From: Mucilaginibacter sp. KACC 22773
Lineage (GTDB): Bacteria > Bacteroidota > Bacteroidia > Sphingobacteriales > Sphingobacteriaceae
Length of the DNA: 64,000 bases
Direction of reading: 5' to 3'
Assembly: GCF_028736215.1 (NCBI RefSeq)
Contig: NZ_CP117883.1
Location: forward strand, 3,038,001-3,102,000
This document shows positions 27,150-36,159 of this stretch, in pieces. The first letter of the stretch is position 1. The number at the start of each line of letters is the position of its first letter. The notes under the pieces are model-generated. The model saw nothing but the letters and a program-made list of their open reading frames with translations, was not told the DNA's origin and did no database searches. The position numbers and the translations under genes are program-made.

Positions 27150-27551
27150 TTATTTTTTATTTGGAGTAAGATATTTGTCAGATTCGGTTATCGCATTGCT
27201 GATTTGAACGTCGATAGCCGCGATTTTCTTTTTTTGATCGCGCAGGTAGTCGATGATTTCCTGGTGCGATTTGCCTTTGTTTTCCACGTCAAACTTGTGC
27301 ATCCAATCGCTCATGGCGCCATCTGCGTCATCAACCAGCTTAAGGCAAACTTTTGCCGAATCGTTAATGTCAGCTACGTTTTTAACCAGGCTATCCAGCA
27401 ACATTTTGTTTTTCATCAGGTGCTCGTCATTAGCCATTACCTTGTCGTGCACGGCAATAACGCTATCCAGTAGCAATTTTTCCTGTTTTTTATTGTCGGC
27501 ACATCCCGATAAAATGGCAAGGCTTAATACAATCCCGATATACTTTTTCAT
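27150..27551 (-). CDS. Lipoprotein in SCO/cytochrome c operon
   Basis: From MKKYIGIVLSLAILSGCADN this is a 133-residue lipoprotein (lipobox LSGC). The mature domain is mostly alpha helical with many Lys and Asp residues and heptad-like leucines (LLLDSVIAVHDKVMAND), consistent with a helical bundle or coiled coil. It has no heme motif. Its stop lies next to the SCO ATG, and the four genes from DinB to cytochrome c look like one transcript. A periplasmic helper of copper or cytochrome assembly is inference only. Confidence 0.78.
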   Translation of the reverse strand: MKKYIGIVLSLAILSGCADNKKQEKLLLDSVIAVHDKVMANDEHLMKNKMLLDSLVKNVADINDSAKVCLKLVDDADGAMSDWMHKFDVENKGKSHQEIIDYLRDQKKKIAAIDVQISNAITESDKYLTPNKK

Positions 27552-27596
27552 GGTTGCGTTTTGTATTGGCAAATATTGTAAATAAAGCTATTAATG

Positions 27597-28064
27597 TTAA
27601 CTATTTAGTTGCCTTAAATAATAAACATAGTCGGTAATGGGTAAAGCTTCGGTGCTGGTAAGTTTCAACTGCTGGCCGGCCTGGGCCCGTGTATGTGTGC
27701 CATGATTTATTACATGTGTAAGAATATCGCTTACAGAAGTTTGATTACTGCCCAATGCGTTTTGGTATATGATAACTCTGTTCAAATCGTCTTCGGTAAT
27801 TCGTTCCAGGAAGCCAAGCCACTCTTCATTATATTCGTTTACCAGGTGGGTACAATGCTCAATGGTATACTCTTTGGGCCATAATTCGGCATTGGGATAA
27901 GGTTCCACATCATTTACCCTATCCAGCCAACGCCGTTCGGCAGCAAGCAAATGCGACATCAACTTTATAGGGCCCCTGGGATTGCCTGCTTCTGCAATTG
28001 CTTTTAATAAAGCATGGTTAGCGAAGTGGCCGTATTTGAACATTTTTATAAAATAGCTTTTCAT
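27597..28064 (-). CDS. DinB-like metal-binding protein
   Basis: The 155-residue protein belongs to the DinB/YfiT four-helix-bundle family, with His residues in typical places: LMSHLLAAERRWLDR (first His), and ILTHVINHGTHTRAQAGQQL (two more His). Such proteins bind a divalent metal with three His; functions include thiol transferases, but most are unassigned. The start at 28064 (MKSYFIKMFKYG) is chosen; an ATG seven codons upstream (28085) is possible. It lies 45 bp upstream of the lipoprotein gene. Confidence 0.85.
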   Translation of the reverse strand: MKSYFIKMFKYGHFANHALLKAIAEAGNPRGPIKLMSHLLAAERRWLDRVNDVEPYPNAELWPKEYTIEHCTHLVNEYNEEWLGFLERITEDDLNRVIIYQNALGSNQTSVSDILTHVINHGTHTRAQAGQQLKLTSTEALPITDYVYYLRQLNS

Positions 28065-28081
28065 ATAACACGAATTTATAA

Positions 28082-28156
28082 ACACGAATGTCTCGAATTG
28101 AATCGAATTTCACGAATTGAATGGACACGAATGTCTCCAATTGAGTTGAATTTCAC
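28082..28156. repeat. Direct repeat ACACGAATGTCTC..., two copies
   Basis: Two 32-bp copies (28082-28113 and 28125-28156) match at 29 of 32 positions with a 43-bp period. A reversed relative, GTGAAATTCGTGT, occurs at 28253-28265, and related strings occur at 53706-53975, so this is a dispersed family. Confidence 0.8.
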
Positions 28157-28496
28157 TGATTAGGGTGGTTAACGCAGATAAAAAGTTGGTTAAATAATAA
28201 ACTATGCCTTTATAGTTCGTGGAATTGGCCTTAATTCGGGATATTCGTGTTAGTGAAATTCGTGTTTAACAATTTGATAATACAGTTGTTACAATTATGT
28301 TATATCCCCATGGTACCTTTAGATAATTAAACAACAAGGTTATGAAATTTATCAATGTGTTTTCAAGGCTCATTAGTGGTATAAGGGAGTGGATGATGTT
28401 AAAAAGCATGAAATCATCCTTCATCCATTAATAATAAAACTTTATACCCCGGTTTCGTAAATAATATTGCAATTTTGGACCCTCGTAGTCCATTTA
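28157..28496. other. Intergenic region before the GH1 gene
   Basis: Beyond the direct repeats this stretch holds a possible 29-codon ORF at 28342-28431 and the presumed promoter of the GH1 gene near its right end. TAATATTG at 28462-28469 is one mismatch from TAnnTTTG. No RNA gene is seen. Confidence 0.5.
28342..28431 (+). CDS. Possible 29-residue peptide
   Basis: ATG-initiated ORF encoding MKFINVFSRLISGIREWMML and then KSMKSSFIH. It is amphipathic: an N-terminal hydrophobic stretch with basic residues throughout. No family is recognised. AAGG eleven bases upstream could be a weak ribosome binding site. Short peptide genes arise by chance in spacers this size, so confidence is low. Confidence 0.25.
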   Translation: MKFINVFSRLISGIREWMMLKSMKSSFIH

Positions 28497-29900
28497 ATGA
28501 AATTCACTCCACAGCATACTGCTCTAAACAGAGAACTTTTTGGCCCCGATTTTAATTGGGGCGTATCTACTGCTGCATTCCAGATTGAGGGTGCTCATGA
28601 TGCCGATGGCAAGGGCGAATCTGTTTGGGACAATTTTACAACGAAAAAAGGTAAAATATTAAATGACGATCATGCCCGTACCGCCTGCGATTTTTACAAC
28701 AGGTACCAGGAGGACATCGATCTTATTAAAAAATTGAATATTCCTAATTTCCGGTTCTCGATATCATGGACACGTTTGTTACCCAATGGTACGGGTGTAG
28801 TTAACCAGGCAGGCATTGATTATTACAACCGCGTTATTGATTATTGCCTTGAGCAGGGGGTAGAACCCTGGGTAACTATTTACCACTGGGATTTGCCATT
28901 AGTGCTTGAGCAAAAAGGAGGATGGGCCAATCGTGATGTTATTACCTGGTTTAGTGAATTTACCACCTTATGTGCGCAAAACTTTGGCGACAGGGTAAAA
29001 CATTGGATGGTAATGAACGAACCGGTGGTTTTTACAGGCGCCGGTTATTTTTTTGGTATCCATGCTCCGGGACGTAGTGGTATCAGGAGTTTTACATCGG
29101 TAATTCACCATGTTGTTTTAAGCATAGTTGCAGGGGCAAAAATATTGCGTAAACTGGTGCCCAATTCGCAAATTGGCAACACGTTTTCTTGTTCGCAGGT
29201 TGAGCCTTTAACCAGTAAGCCGCGCGACGTAGCAGCAGCTGTTCGGGTTGATGCCCTGATAAACCGCCTTTTTATCGAACCGCTTTTAGGAATGGGCTAC
29301 CCGATTAAAGATTTACCCGCTTTAAAAGGAATACAAAAATATATTTTACCGGGCGATGAGGACAACATGAAGTTTGATTTCGATTTTATCGGAGTGCAAA
29401 ATTATACGCGCGAGATTGTCCAATATTCCTTTTTTACGCCTTACGTAAACGCACGCATTGTTAAAGCCGAAAACCGCAAGGTTGAATTAACAGCAATGCG
29501 CTGGGAAATTCATCCCCCGGCTATTTATCATATGATAAAAAAGTTTGCCGCTTATCCGCAAATAAAGAACATCATTATTACTGAAAACGGCTCGGCCTTT
29601 CCGGATGAGGTTACCGACGGCGAAGTAAACGACCCCAAACGCCTCCAATACCTGCAGGATTATTTGAGCCAGGTTTTAAAAGCAAAAAATGAAGGTTGTA
29701 ATGTTAACGGCTATTTTGTTTGGACGCTTACCGATAATTTTGAATGGGCCGAAGGATATCACCCGCGGTTTGGTTTAGTCCACGTAGACCATACTACGCA
29801 AAAACGGATTATAAAGGCATCGGGTAAATGGTTTGCCGGTTTTTTAAAAAAGCCCGTTAAACACGAAGAGTTTACTTTGGAAGCGAGAAGTAGAATGTAG
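28497..29900 (+). CDS. GH1 family beta-glucosidase
   Basis: The 467-residue protein is a cytoplasmic GH1 glycosidase that cleaves beta-linked glucosides or related sugars. N-terminal FNWGVSTAAFQIEGAHDADG, the acid/base MVMNEPVVF (family consensus TxNEP) and the nucleophile IIITENGSAFPDE (TENG) are present, followed by GYFVWTLTDNFEWAEGY. Length is typical. I use the ATG at 28497; an upstream in-frame TTG would add ten residues that do not fit the family. The 3' end overlaps the convergent histidine kinase gene by 29 bp. Confidence 0.95.
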   Translation: MKFTPQHTALNRELFGPDFNWGVSTAAFQIEGAHDADGKGESVWDNFTTKKGKILNDDHARTACDFYNRYQEDIDLIKKLNIPNFRFSISWTRLLPNGTGVVNQAGIDYYNRVIDYCLEQGVEPWVTIYHWDLPLVLEQKGGWANRDVITWFSEFTTLCAQNFGDRVKHWMVMNEPVVFTGAGYFFGIHAPGRSGIRSFTSVIHHVVLSIVAGAKILRKLVPNSQIGNTFSCSQVEPLTSKPRDVAAAVRVDALINRLFIEPLLGMGYPIKDLPALKGIQKYILPGDEDNMKFDFDFIGVQNYTREIVQYSFFTPYVNARIVKAENRKVELTAMRWEIHPPAIYHMIKKFAAYPQIKNIIITENGSAFPDEVTDGEVNDPKRLQYLQDYLSQVLKAKNEGCNVNGYFVWTLTDNFEWAEGYHPRFGLVHVDHTTQKRIIKASGKWFAGFLKKPVKHEEFTLEARSRM

Positions 29901-31905
29901 TACCGTGTTCGGTATCGCTTTGAAACCAAATACGCCCATTATGCTTTTCGATGATTTGCCGGCATATTGAAAGGCCCAGTCCAAATGATTTTTCACCCTC
30001 GGTACCAGGGCGCTTTGCATCTGTAAACATATTAAAAACCTGGCTTTTAAGTTTGTCTGGGATGCCAATGCCACTATCTTTTACCGAAATTTGCACTTCC
30101 CGTTCAAAAACTTCAACCTTAACAAATATTGGCGCACCGGCCGGGCTGAATTTTATAGCATTGCTAATTAAATTACTTACTACACGCCATATTTTTTCGC
30201 GGCTTATCATAAGCTCAAGGGGGCTGGGTAATAATTCAAGGCTGATGGTTTGGCTTTTCTCTGCAGCTTTAAAGCGTAGCAGTTCAACACTGTTGGTAAG
30301 CAGGCCGTTAATTTCAACTTGCTCAAGATTTAATCCGGTATTGGCCGAATTTGTTGCTTCCAATATCTCATTTATCAGTTCTAATGAGTTAAAGGAGGTT
30401 TCTTTGATCAGGTTAAGCATTTCTTTTTGCTCATCAGTATAATCATCTTCGCCCATTACGGAAGTTAGCGATGCTATACCGCCAATAGGGTTACGCAGGT
30501 CATGAGCTACAGTACGTAAAATTCTATCTTTCTCCTGGCTGTTTAATTTAAGTTCGTTCAAAGCGTGTTCAAGATGGGTGTTTTGTTCGTTTATCTGTTG
30601 GTTTAGCCTTCCAAGTGTTTGAATGTTCTTTTTTGATTTCTGCCAATTCAGGAACACCAGCGAAATGATCATAACCAGCATCACCACAAAAACTATGGTT
30701 ACATTAAGATAAATATTTTGTTGCTGATTGTTCTTTTTAAGTTTGTCAAACTCATTATCCTTTTCAAGGCGCTTTATTTGTTCGGCTATGTCCGCTTCCT
30801 TAAGCGCCTTGTTTTTTTGATTGATGGAGTCTTTTAAGGCATCATACTGTATAAAATATTTAATCGCTTCGTCTGGCTTACTTTTTTTTACCAAATATTC
30901 CGACATTAAGTAATTCCAATCCGCCCTGGCATCCTGCTGGTGTAAATATTCAAACTGTTTTTTTATTACATTTAATATGTTTAGCAGCGAATCTGCCTGG
31001 TTTAGATTGTTGTACACGGCGGCCAGCTTTAACTCTGCATATTGCGCATCCTGGTTGTCGTTACCTTTCCGCAAATTAATACGGATGCTTTTTTTTAGCA
31101 AAGTTTTAGCCTGGCTATACTTTTTAAGGCCAATATACACATTGGCAAGGTTGCCGTAAATAACACCGCGGGCCACATCAAGCATTTCTCTTCGGTCGCG
31201 ATATTGTATTTGGTGCTGGTCAATGTAGTCAAGTGCTTTGTTATAAAAAAAAAGAGCGCTATCGGTTAAGTTTACGGCACTATAGCTTAAGCCTATGTTA
31301 TCCGTCAATTCCTGCGTACGATAAAATGCACCGAAATTGCCAGCACACGCGGCGCTTTCTTTTGCACTGTTTTTAAAGTATGCTGCCGCCAGCCGGTAGT
31401 GTTCTTGTTTATACATGATCATACCCATCCGGTAGCTGTAGTCGCTCAAAACGCACTCATCTAAATTATTGTTACCAATTATTTTGCCGTGATAAAAGTT
31501 TTCATATGCCTCGTTATACCTGTTTTGGTCAAATAAAACATCGCCTTTATAAAAATATGATTGCCCATACTCGGTGGTATATCCCGACTTTTTATCAGGT
31601 GTGTTAAACAGATTGAGCATACTATCTGCATATAACAGGGAGGTATTTTTATCACCCTTTACAGAATAAAAGTAGTTGTAATTAAACCGGTAATAGCTAT
31701 AAGTTTGAAGCAGGTTAAGGTTTTTTGAATGGCGGTACGCCGAATCCAGGTAGTGGATGGCTTCTTCTTTTTTGCCGCCATCGTTCATATTGCTTACCGA
31801 ATCAAGTACCTTGTTAAACGCCGCCGACGACAAAAACGAATTTGCAGCCCGGTTGCAGGAAAAAATTATGATAACGAAGCAAATGAAAAGCAACCTCGTC
31901 AGCAT
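29872..31905 (-). CDS. TPR sensor histidine kinase, copy 1
   Basis: The 677-residue sensor kinase has an N-terminal lipoprotein signal (lipobox FSC, MLTRLLFICFVIIIFSC), then TPR-type repeats (about 40-380; AAYFKNSAKESA, EAYENFYHGKIIG), a membrane segment (IYLNVTIVFVVMLVMIISLV, near 400), a short coiled-coil linker, a HisKA domain with phosphoacceptor His in RTVAHDLRNPIGG, and HATPase with N-box NLISNAIKFS and G1 DSGIGIPDK. The TPR part would face the periplasm. The 39% style similarity to the next gene shows a tandem duplication. The start at 31905 gives the clean signal peptide; a longer frame begins at 31950. No response regulator is adjacent. Confidence 0.9.
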   Translation of the reverse strand: MLTRLLFICFVIIIFSCNRAANSFLSSAAFNKVLDSVSNMNDGGKKEEAIHYLDSAYRHSKNLNLLQTYSYYRFNYNYFYSVKGDKNTSLLYADSMLNLFNTPDKKSGYTTEYGQSYFYKGDVLFDQNRYNEAYENFYHGKIIGNNNLDECVLSDYSYRMGMIMYKQEHYRLAAAYFKNSAKESAACAGNFGAFYRTQELTDNIGLSYSAVNLTDSALFFYNKALDYIDQHQIQYRDRREMLDVARGVIYGNLANVYIGLKKYSQAKTLLKKSIRINLRKGNDNQDAQYAELKLAAVYNNLNQADSLLNILNVIKKQFEYLHQQDARADWNYLMSEYLVKKSKPDEAIKYFIQYDALKDSINQKNKALKEADIAEQIKRLEKDNEFDKLKKNNQQQNIYLNVTIVFVVMLVMIISLVFLNWQKSKKNIQTLGRLNQQINEQNTHLEHALNELKLNSQEKDRILRTVAHDLRNPIGGIASLTSVMGEDDYTDEQKEMLNLIKETSFNSLELINEILEATNSANTGLNLEQVEINGLLTNSVELLRFKAAEKSQTISLELLPSPLELMISREKIWRVVSNLISNAIKFSPAGAPIFVKVEVFEREVQISVKDSGIGIPDKLKSQVFNMFTDAKRPGTEGEKSFGLGLSICRQIIEKHNGRIWFQSDTEHGTTFYFSLPK

Positions 31906-32085
31906 GTTGATGTGAAGCCCGTTTCGGAATATGCTTTTATAGTTGAACATTAATTTTAATAACCAGGGAATTGGGGCTATGCGTTTTAAATACTTCCTAA
32001 ACTTAAATAAAATATCTCAGCAGCACATTTTTAACGAGAATTTTGTCGTTCGCAGCGGCTGGTGTCTGCATATTGTGTTATAAAA

Positions 32086-34188
32086 CTAAACCACCGGGGC
32101 CTCAAAGGGCAGAAAAACGTAAAAAGTTGTGCCATCGGTTGGATTACTTTGCAACCAAATTTTGCCATTGTGCTTTTCTATAATTTGCTGGCATATGGAC
32201 AGGCCCAGACCGAATGATTTCTCGCCGGCTGTGCCAATCCGCTTGGCATCGGTAAACATATTAAAAACCTGTTGTTTTAGCTTGTCGGGGATGCCTATCC
32301 CATTGTCGTTTACTGTTATCTCGATACCGCTTTCGTGATTTTTTATGCCTACTGTTATACTGTCGCCGTCGTAGCTGAATTTAATAGCATTGGTGACCAG
32401 GTTGCTGATAACACGCCAAATTTTTTCCCGGCTTATAAATACCTGCGCCGGATTTTCGGGCAGGTGAAGTTTTATAGACTGGTGTTTTTCGGCAGCTTTA
32501 AAGCGCAATAATTCTACACTATTGGTTGTCAGCGCGTTAATATCAACCCATTCCTTCTTAATAGGCGCGGTGGCTGAATTAGTAGCTTCTAATATCTCGT
32601 TTATAAGGTCGAGCGAATTGTAAGAGGTATCTTTTATCAGACTGAGCATTTCCAGCTGATCAGGCGTATAATCTTCGGTTACCATGACCGCCGAAAGCGA
32701 CGCTATTCCACCAAGCGGGTTCCTGAGGTCATGTGCAACAGTTCTTAATATGCGGTCTTTTTCCCGGCTTCCGCGGTGTAGTTCATTAAGGGTATGCACC
32801 AGGTTTTCTTTTTGATAGTTTATTTGCTCATTTAACGTCTTGATAGCCAGCATATCCCTTTTTGACTGTTTCATATTTCTGAAAATCAGGAATATAATTA
32901 TTACCGCCATAACAGATAATAAAACAGCAATGTAAATGAATATTAGCTGCCGTTTATTGTTGTTTTTCAGGCTGTCTATCTCGCTTTGCTTGTCGTAATT
33001 GGCTTGCTGCGTTGTTACATCGGTGCGCTTAAGTGAATTGGCCAGCTTTACTAATGAATCCTTTTGTGCCGAGTACTTTTTTAAATAAGTTAGTGCCGCA
33101 GTGTTATCATTATTTTGCTGGCTGTATTTACTCATTAAATAATTCCAACCGGCTTCTGCATCGTCATTAGGAAGGCTGTCTAATTGAGTGCGCAGATTTT
33201 TAAGTAGCAGGTAAAGATCCTTTTGCCGGTTTAATTTAAGGTACAGGCGTGCAAGCTTTATTTCAGTTAATTGAGCGTCTTTGTTATCATTACCCTTTTT
33301 AAAATTGATGGCGATGCTGCTTTTAAGCATCTGTTCGGCCAGTGTATAGTTGCCTGTTATCAAAGCCATATCACCCTGGTTGCCATAAACTACCCCACGG
33401 GCAGTCTCCAGCATTCCGGCCAGGTTGCTAAATCTTGCATTATTGCTATCGATATATTCAAGTGTTTTTTTGAAGTAGACAGATGCGCTATCTGCTTTTC
33501 CCGCGTTTTTATAACTTTCGCCAATATTATCCAGCAGCTCCTGTCGTTGATAAAATGCCCTGAAATCATCTTTATAAGCCCGGCTTTGGCTATAACTAAG
33601 CTTAAAAAAATTGGCCGCATCCAGGTAGTGCGCCTGTTTAAACATCACCATGCCCATCCGGTAGGTATATTCGGCCAGTATTTGATTGCTAATCAGCCTT
33701 TTGCCAATATAATATCCCTGATAAAAGCATTTATAAGCGTTGCTGAACTGCGAAAGGTCAAAATAAGCATCGCCGAGGGCGAAATTGGCCTCGGCATAAT
33801 TAACCTGATATTGGCGTCGCGTTACGCTTTGTTTGGCCATAGCCAGCATACTGTCAGCATAAGCAAGAGCCTTTTTTGAGTTATGGGCAACTTTTCTTTC
33901 GTAAACAAAATGAAAACTATAAAAGCGGAACCTATCATTTACAAAAGGATTTTTAAGCCTTTTAAAAGCGGAATCGAGATATCGCGTGCCGACAAGCTGC
34001 CGTTTTGTTAGCTGATGGTAGTTATTAATAGTGTCGTAAATGGCGTTAAACTGCTTTGAATAGTTACCGTCATCTTTATTGTTATAGTTACAAGCTCCAA
34101 AAAGTAAGGCACAAAAAAAAGCTATGCATAACATTAAATTATGCGAATAACTTTTACCGCAGAAAACAATAGGTTTAATCGAACACAT
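32086..34188 (-). CDS. TPR sensor histidine kinase, copy 2
   Basis: The 700-residue paralogue of the previous gene has the same layout. It starts with a lipoprotein-like signal (LMLCIAFFCALLFGAC), then TPR repeats (about 45-390; DAANFFKLSYSQS, ANFALGDAYFDL), one membrane segment (LIFIYIAVLLSVMAVIIIFL), HisKA with RTVAHDLRNPLGG, and HATPase with NLVTNAIKFS and DNGIGIPDKLK. The two kinases share long identical strings in the catalytic part (KAEKHQSIKL vs AEKSQTIS, MFTDAKR), while the TPR halves have diverged, which suggests different inputs. They are transcribed in the same direction 180 bp apart, so each may have its own promoter; a -7 box precedes this one. Confidence 0.9.
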   Translation of the reverse strand: MCSIKPIVFCGKSYSHNLMLCIAFFCALLFGACNYNNKDDGNYSKQFNAIYDTINNYHQLTKRQLVGTRYLDSAFKRLKNPFVNDRFRFYSFHFVYERKVAHNSKKALAYADSMLAMAKQSVTRRQYQVNYAEANFALGDAYFDLSQFSNAYKCFYQGYYIGKRLISNQILAEYTYRMGMVMFKQAHYLDAANFFKLSYSQSRAYKDDFRAFYQRQELLDNIGESYKNAGKADSASVYFKKTLEYIDSNNARFSNLAGMLETARGVVYGNQGDMALITGNYTLAEQMLKSSIAINFKKGNDNKDAQLTEIKLARLYLKLNRQKDLYLLLKNLRTQLDSLPNDDAEAGWNYLMSKYSQQNNDNTAALTYLKKYSAQKDSLVKLANSLKRTDVTTQQANYDKQSEIDSLKNNNKRQLIFIYIAVLLSVMAVIIIFLIFRNMKQSKRDMLAIKTLNEQINYQKENLVHTLNELHRGSREKDRILRTVAHDLRNPLGGIASLSAVMVTEDYTPDQLEMLSLIKDTSYNSLDLINEILEATNSATAPIKKEWVDINALTTNSVELLRFKAAEKHQSIKLHLPENPAQVFISREKIWRVISNLVTNAIKFSYDGDSITVGIKNHESGIEITVNDNGIGIPDKLKQQVFNMFTDAKRIGTAGEKSFGLGLSICQQIIEKHNGKIWLQSNPTDGTTFYVFLPFEAPVV

Positions 34189-34205
34189 TAACTGTATAGC
34201 AGCAA

Positions 34206-34213
34206 CAAATATA
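34206..34213 (-). promoter_or_regulatory. -7 promoter box for sensor kinase copy 2
   Basis: On the minus strand TATATTTG matches TAnnTTTG, 17 bases before the ATG at 34188. Confidence 0.55.
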
Positions 34214-34267
34214 GTGTTTGGAAAACGCCAATACTATATTTCGGAACTTAAATAATTGCTGCCTGTA

Positions 34268-35449
34268 CTATTTAAATGCATCAAGGCCAGTAATATCCAT
34301 TCCTGTTATCAACAAGTGAATGTCATGTGTGCCTTCATAAGTAATTACCGATTCAAGGTTCATCATATGCCGCATAATAGGGTACTCGCCGGTGATGCCC
34401 ATGCCACCCAGTATTTGCCGGGCTTCGCGGGCTATATTGATGGCGGTTTCTACACTGTTACGCTTGGCCATCGAAATTTGGGCAGCAGTAGCCCTGTTCT
34501 CATTTTTGAGCACACCTAAACGCCAAACCAATAACTGGGCTTTGGTTATCTCGGTTATCATCTCGGCCAATTTTTTTTGCTGCAGCTGAAATGCCGCTAT
34601 TGGTTTCCCAAACTGAACACGCTCTTTCGAATATCTTAAAGCGGTATCATAACAATCCATAGCGGCACCAAGTGCACCCCAGGCAATACCGTAGCGTGCC
34701 TGGTTAAGGCAACCGAGCGGGCCTTTTAAACCGATGGCATTGGGCAATAAGTTTTCCTTAGGTACTTTAACATTATCAAAAACTAATTCGCCGGTAGCCG
34801 ATGCTCTTAACGACCATTTGCTGTGCGTTGTAGGTGTAGTAAAGCCCTCCATACCGCGCTCCACTATTAATCCTCGTACCTTCTTATTCTCGTCGCGGGC
34901 CCAAACAACAGCAATATCGGCAAATGGAGCGTTGGAGATCCACATTTTGGCGCCATTCAGGATATAATGATCGCCGGCATCTTTTATATTGGTTGTCATT
35001 CCGCCAGGGTTTGATCCGTGATCGGGCTCGGTGAGCCCAAAACAGCCCATGATTTCGCCGGATGCTAAGCGGGGCAGGTATTTTTTACGTTGTTCTTCAG
35101 AGCCGTAGGCATAAATAGGGTACATTACCAATGAGCCTTGCACAGATGATGCCGACCGAATGCCAGAATCGCCACGCTCAATTTCCTGCATAATGATACC
35201 GTAAGCCATATAATCCAGGCCTGCACCGCCATACTCAACCGGAATTGTCGGGCCAAATGCGCCAATTTCGGCAAGGCCTTTTACAAGCTGCATCGGGAAC
35301 TCTGCTTTTTGGGCATAATCTTCAATTATCGGGCTTAATTCCTTTTTTACCCAATCGCGTACCGACGAGCGGATAAGCTTATGTTCTTCGGTAAGCAATT
35401 CATCTAATTGATAATAATCGGGCGATTCGTACAGATCTGTTTTAGCCAT
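34268..35449 (-). CDS. Acyl-CoA dehydrogenase, glutaryl-CoA dehydrogenase-like
   Basis: This 393-residue FAD enzyme oxidises an acyl-CoA and passes electrons to EtfAB, whose genes are at 3211-4962. It matches the glutaryl-CoA dehydrogenase branch: GCFGLTEPDHGSNPGGM, MWISNAPFADIAVVWARD, the Arg in SVRDWVKKEL region and the C-terminal catalytic Glu in SVITYEGTHDIHLLI. Its reaction would be glutaryl-CoA to crotonyl-CoA in lysine/tryptophan breakdown. Annotation as glutaryl-CoA specific is plausible but not proven. The start at 35449 (MAKTDLYESPD) follows a -7 box at 35468-35475, and an upstream ATG at 35470 lies inside that box. Confidence 0.9.
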   Translation of the reverse strand: MAKTDLYESPDYYQLDELLTEEHKLIRSSVRDWVKKELSPIIEDYAQKAEFPMQLVKGLAEIGAFGPTIPVEYGGAGLDYMAYGIIMQEIERGDSGIRSASSVQGSLVMYPIYAYGSEEQRKKYLPRLASGEIMGCFGLTEPDHGSNPGGMTTNIKDAGDHYILNGAKMWISNAPFADIAVVWARDENKKVRGLIVERGMEGFTTPTTHSKWSLRASATGELVFDNVKVPKENLLPNAIGLKGPLGCLNQARYGIAWGALGAAMDCYDTALRYSKERVQFGKPIAAFQLQQKKLAEMITEITKAQLLVWRLGVLKNENRATAAQISMAKRNSVETAINIAREARQILGGMGITGEYPIMRHMMNLESVITYEGTHDIHLLITGMDITGLDAFK

Positions 35450-35467
35450 AATGTTATACTTGGTGGG

Positions 35468-35475
35468 CAAATATA
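35468..35475 (-). promoter_or_regulatory. -7 promoter box for the acyl-CoA dehydrogenase gene
   Basis: On the minus strand TATATTTG matches TAnnTTTG with an 18-base leader to the ATG at 35449. Confidence 0.55.
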
Positions 35476-35540
35476 TAGCATTTAAAGTGGACTTATTTAA
35501 TCCAAAAATGCTGTTTTTAGATACTACAAGCCACTTTATA

Positions 35541-35579
35541 TCAAAAACTATGTTTAGATAGTTTAAACATGGTTTTTGA
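35541..35579. promoter_or_regulatory. Dyad/hairpin in the divergent gcdH-like/folB region
   Basis: TCAAAAACTATGTTTA (35541-35556) is the inverse of TAAACATGGTTTTTGA (35564-35579) except for one position that forms a G-U pair in RNA. The loop is seven bases. It could be an operator or a short hairpin; the flanks give no clear terminator. Confidence 0.5.
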
Positions 35580-35786
35580 CGAAATTATTTTTTGAAAAAA
35601 AATCGGGCATAAAAAAATATGCGTTCTATATACCGGTTTTGCCACAAAATGTTTTAAAATCAATTGGTAAATAAAGCACAAAAAAGAGCTAAAAAACTGC
35701 ACTTTTTAGTTAGTAATTTTCAATTTATATCAAGTTTTGTGCAAGTTTTTGACAAATAAATCAATTTTTAAACCAACAAAATCTGC

Positions 35787-35794
35787 TACTTTTG
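35787..35794 (+). promoter_or_regulatory. -7 promoter box for folB
   Basis: TACTTTTG matches TAnnTTTG and ends only four bases before the folB ATG (35799), the tightest case in the window. A transcript starting about seven bases downstream would be leaderless. Confidence 0.5.
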
Positions 35795-35798
35795 AACC

Positions 35799-36158
35799 AT
35801 GACTACTATTGCCCTGCAGGGTGCAGAATTTTTTGCATACCATGGATTTTATCCCGAAGAACAAAAAATAGGCTGCCGTTTCCTGGTAGATATAACAGTT
35901 GATTTTATACCCCAGACTGAACCAGCCGACGACGAGCTTAAACACACTGTTGATTACGAAAAGGTTTATTATATGGCCTGCGAGGAAATGAAACATTCGC
36001 GCAAACTGATAGAAACCGTAGCACAAGCTATCTTAGACAGAATAAAAAGAAAATACCCATACGTAGACAGCATTAGTGTGGAAATAAAAAAGTTAAACCC
36101 ACCGTTGTTGGGTAAGGTAACTCACTCGGCTGTTACTGTTAACTATAACAAGCAGTAA
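35799..36158 (+). CDS. folB: Dihydroneopterin aldolase FolB
   Basis: FolB converts dihydroneopterin to 6-hydroxymethyl-dihydropterin in folate biosynthesis. The 119-residue protein matches the family in length and opening (MTTIALQGAEFFAYHGFYPEEQ; Tyr and His of the active site), with the DYEKVYYM region, LIETVAQAI and the end VDSISVEIKKLNPPLLGKV. The GlcD-like gene starts 1 bp after its stop, so the two are cotranscribed although their functions are not related. The very close promoter box is noted separately. Confidence 0.95.
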   Translation: MTTIALQGAEFFAYHGFYPEEQKIGCRFLVDITVDFIPQTEPADDELKHTVDYEKVYYMACEEMKHSRKLIETVAQAILDRIKRKYPYVDSISVEIKKLNPPLLGKVTHSAVTVNYNKQ

Positions 36159-36159
36159 A

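Larger units (their letters stand above)
35476..35798. other. Divergent region between acyl-CoA dehydrogenase and folB
   Basis: A 323-bp AT-rich spacer that holds a 16-bp dyad (35541-35579) and the folB promoter box at its right end. No ORF of note and no RNA gene is seen. Confidence 0.6.

Noticed and set aside
35470-35475. An ATG at 35470 as the start of the acyl-CoA dehydrogenase
   Set aside because: It falls inside a TAnnTTTG box, so it would not be in the mRNA.
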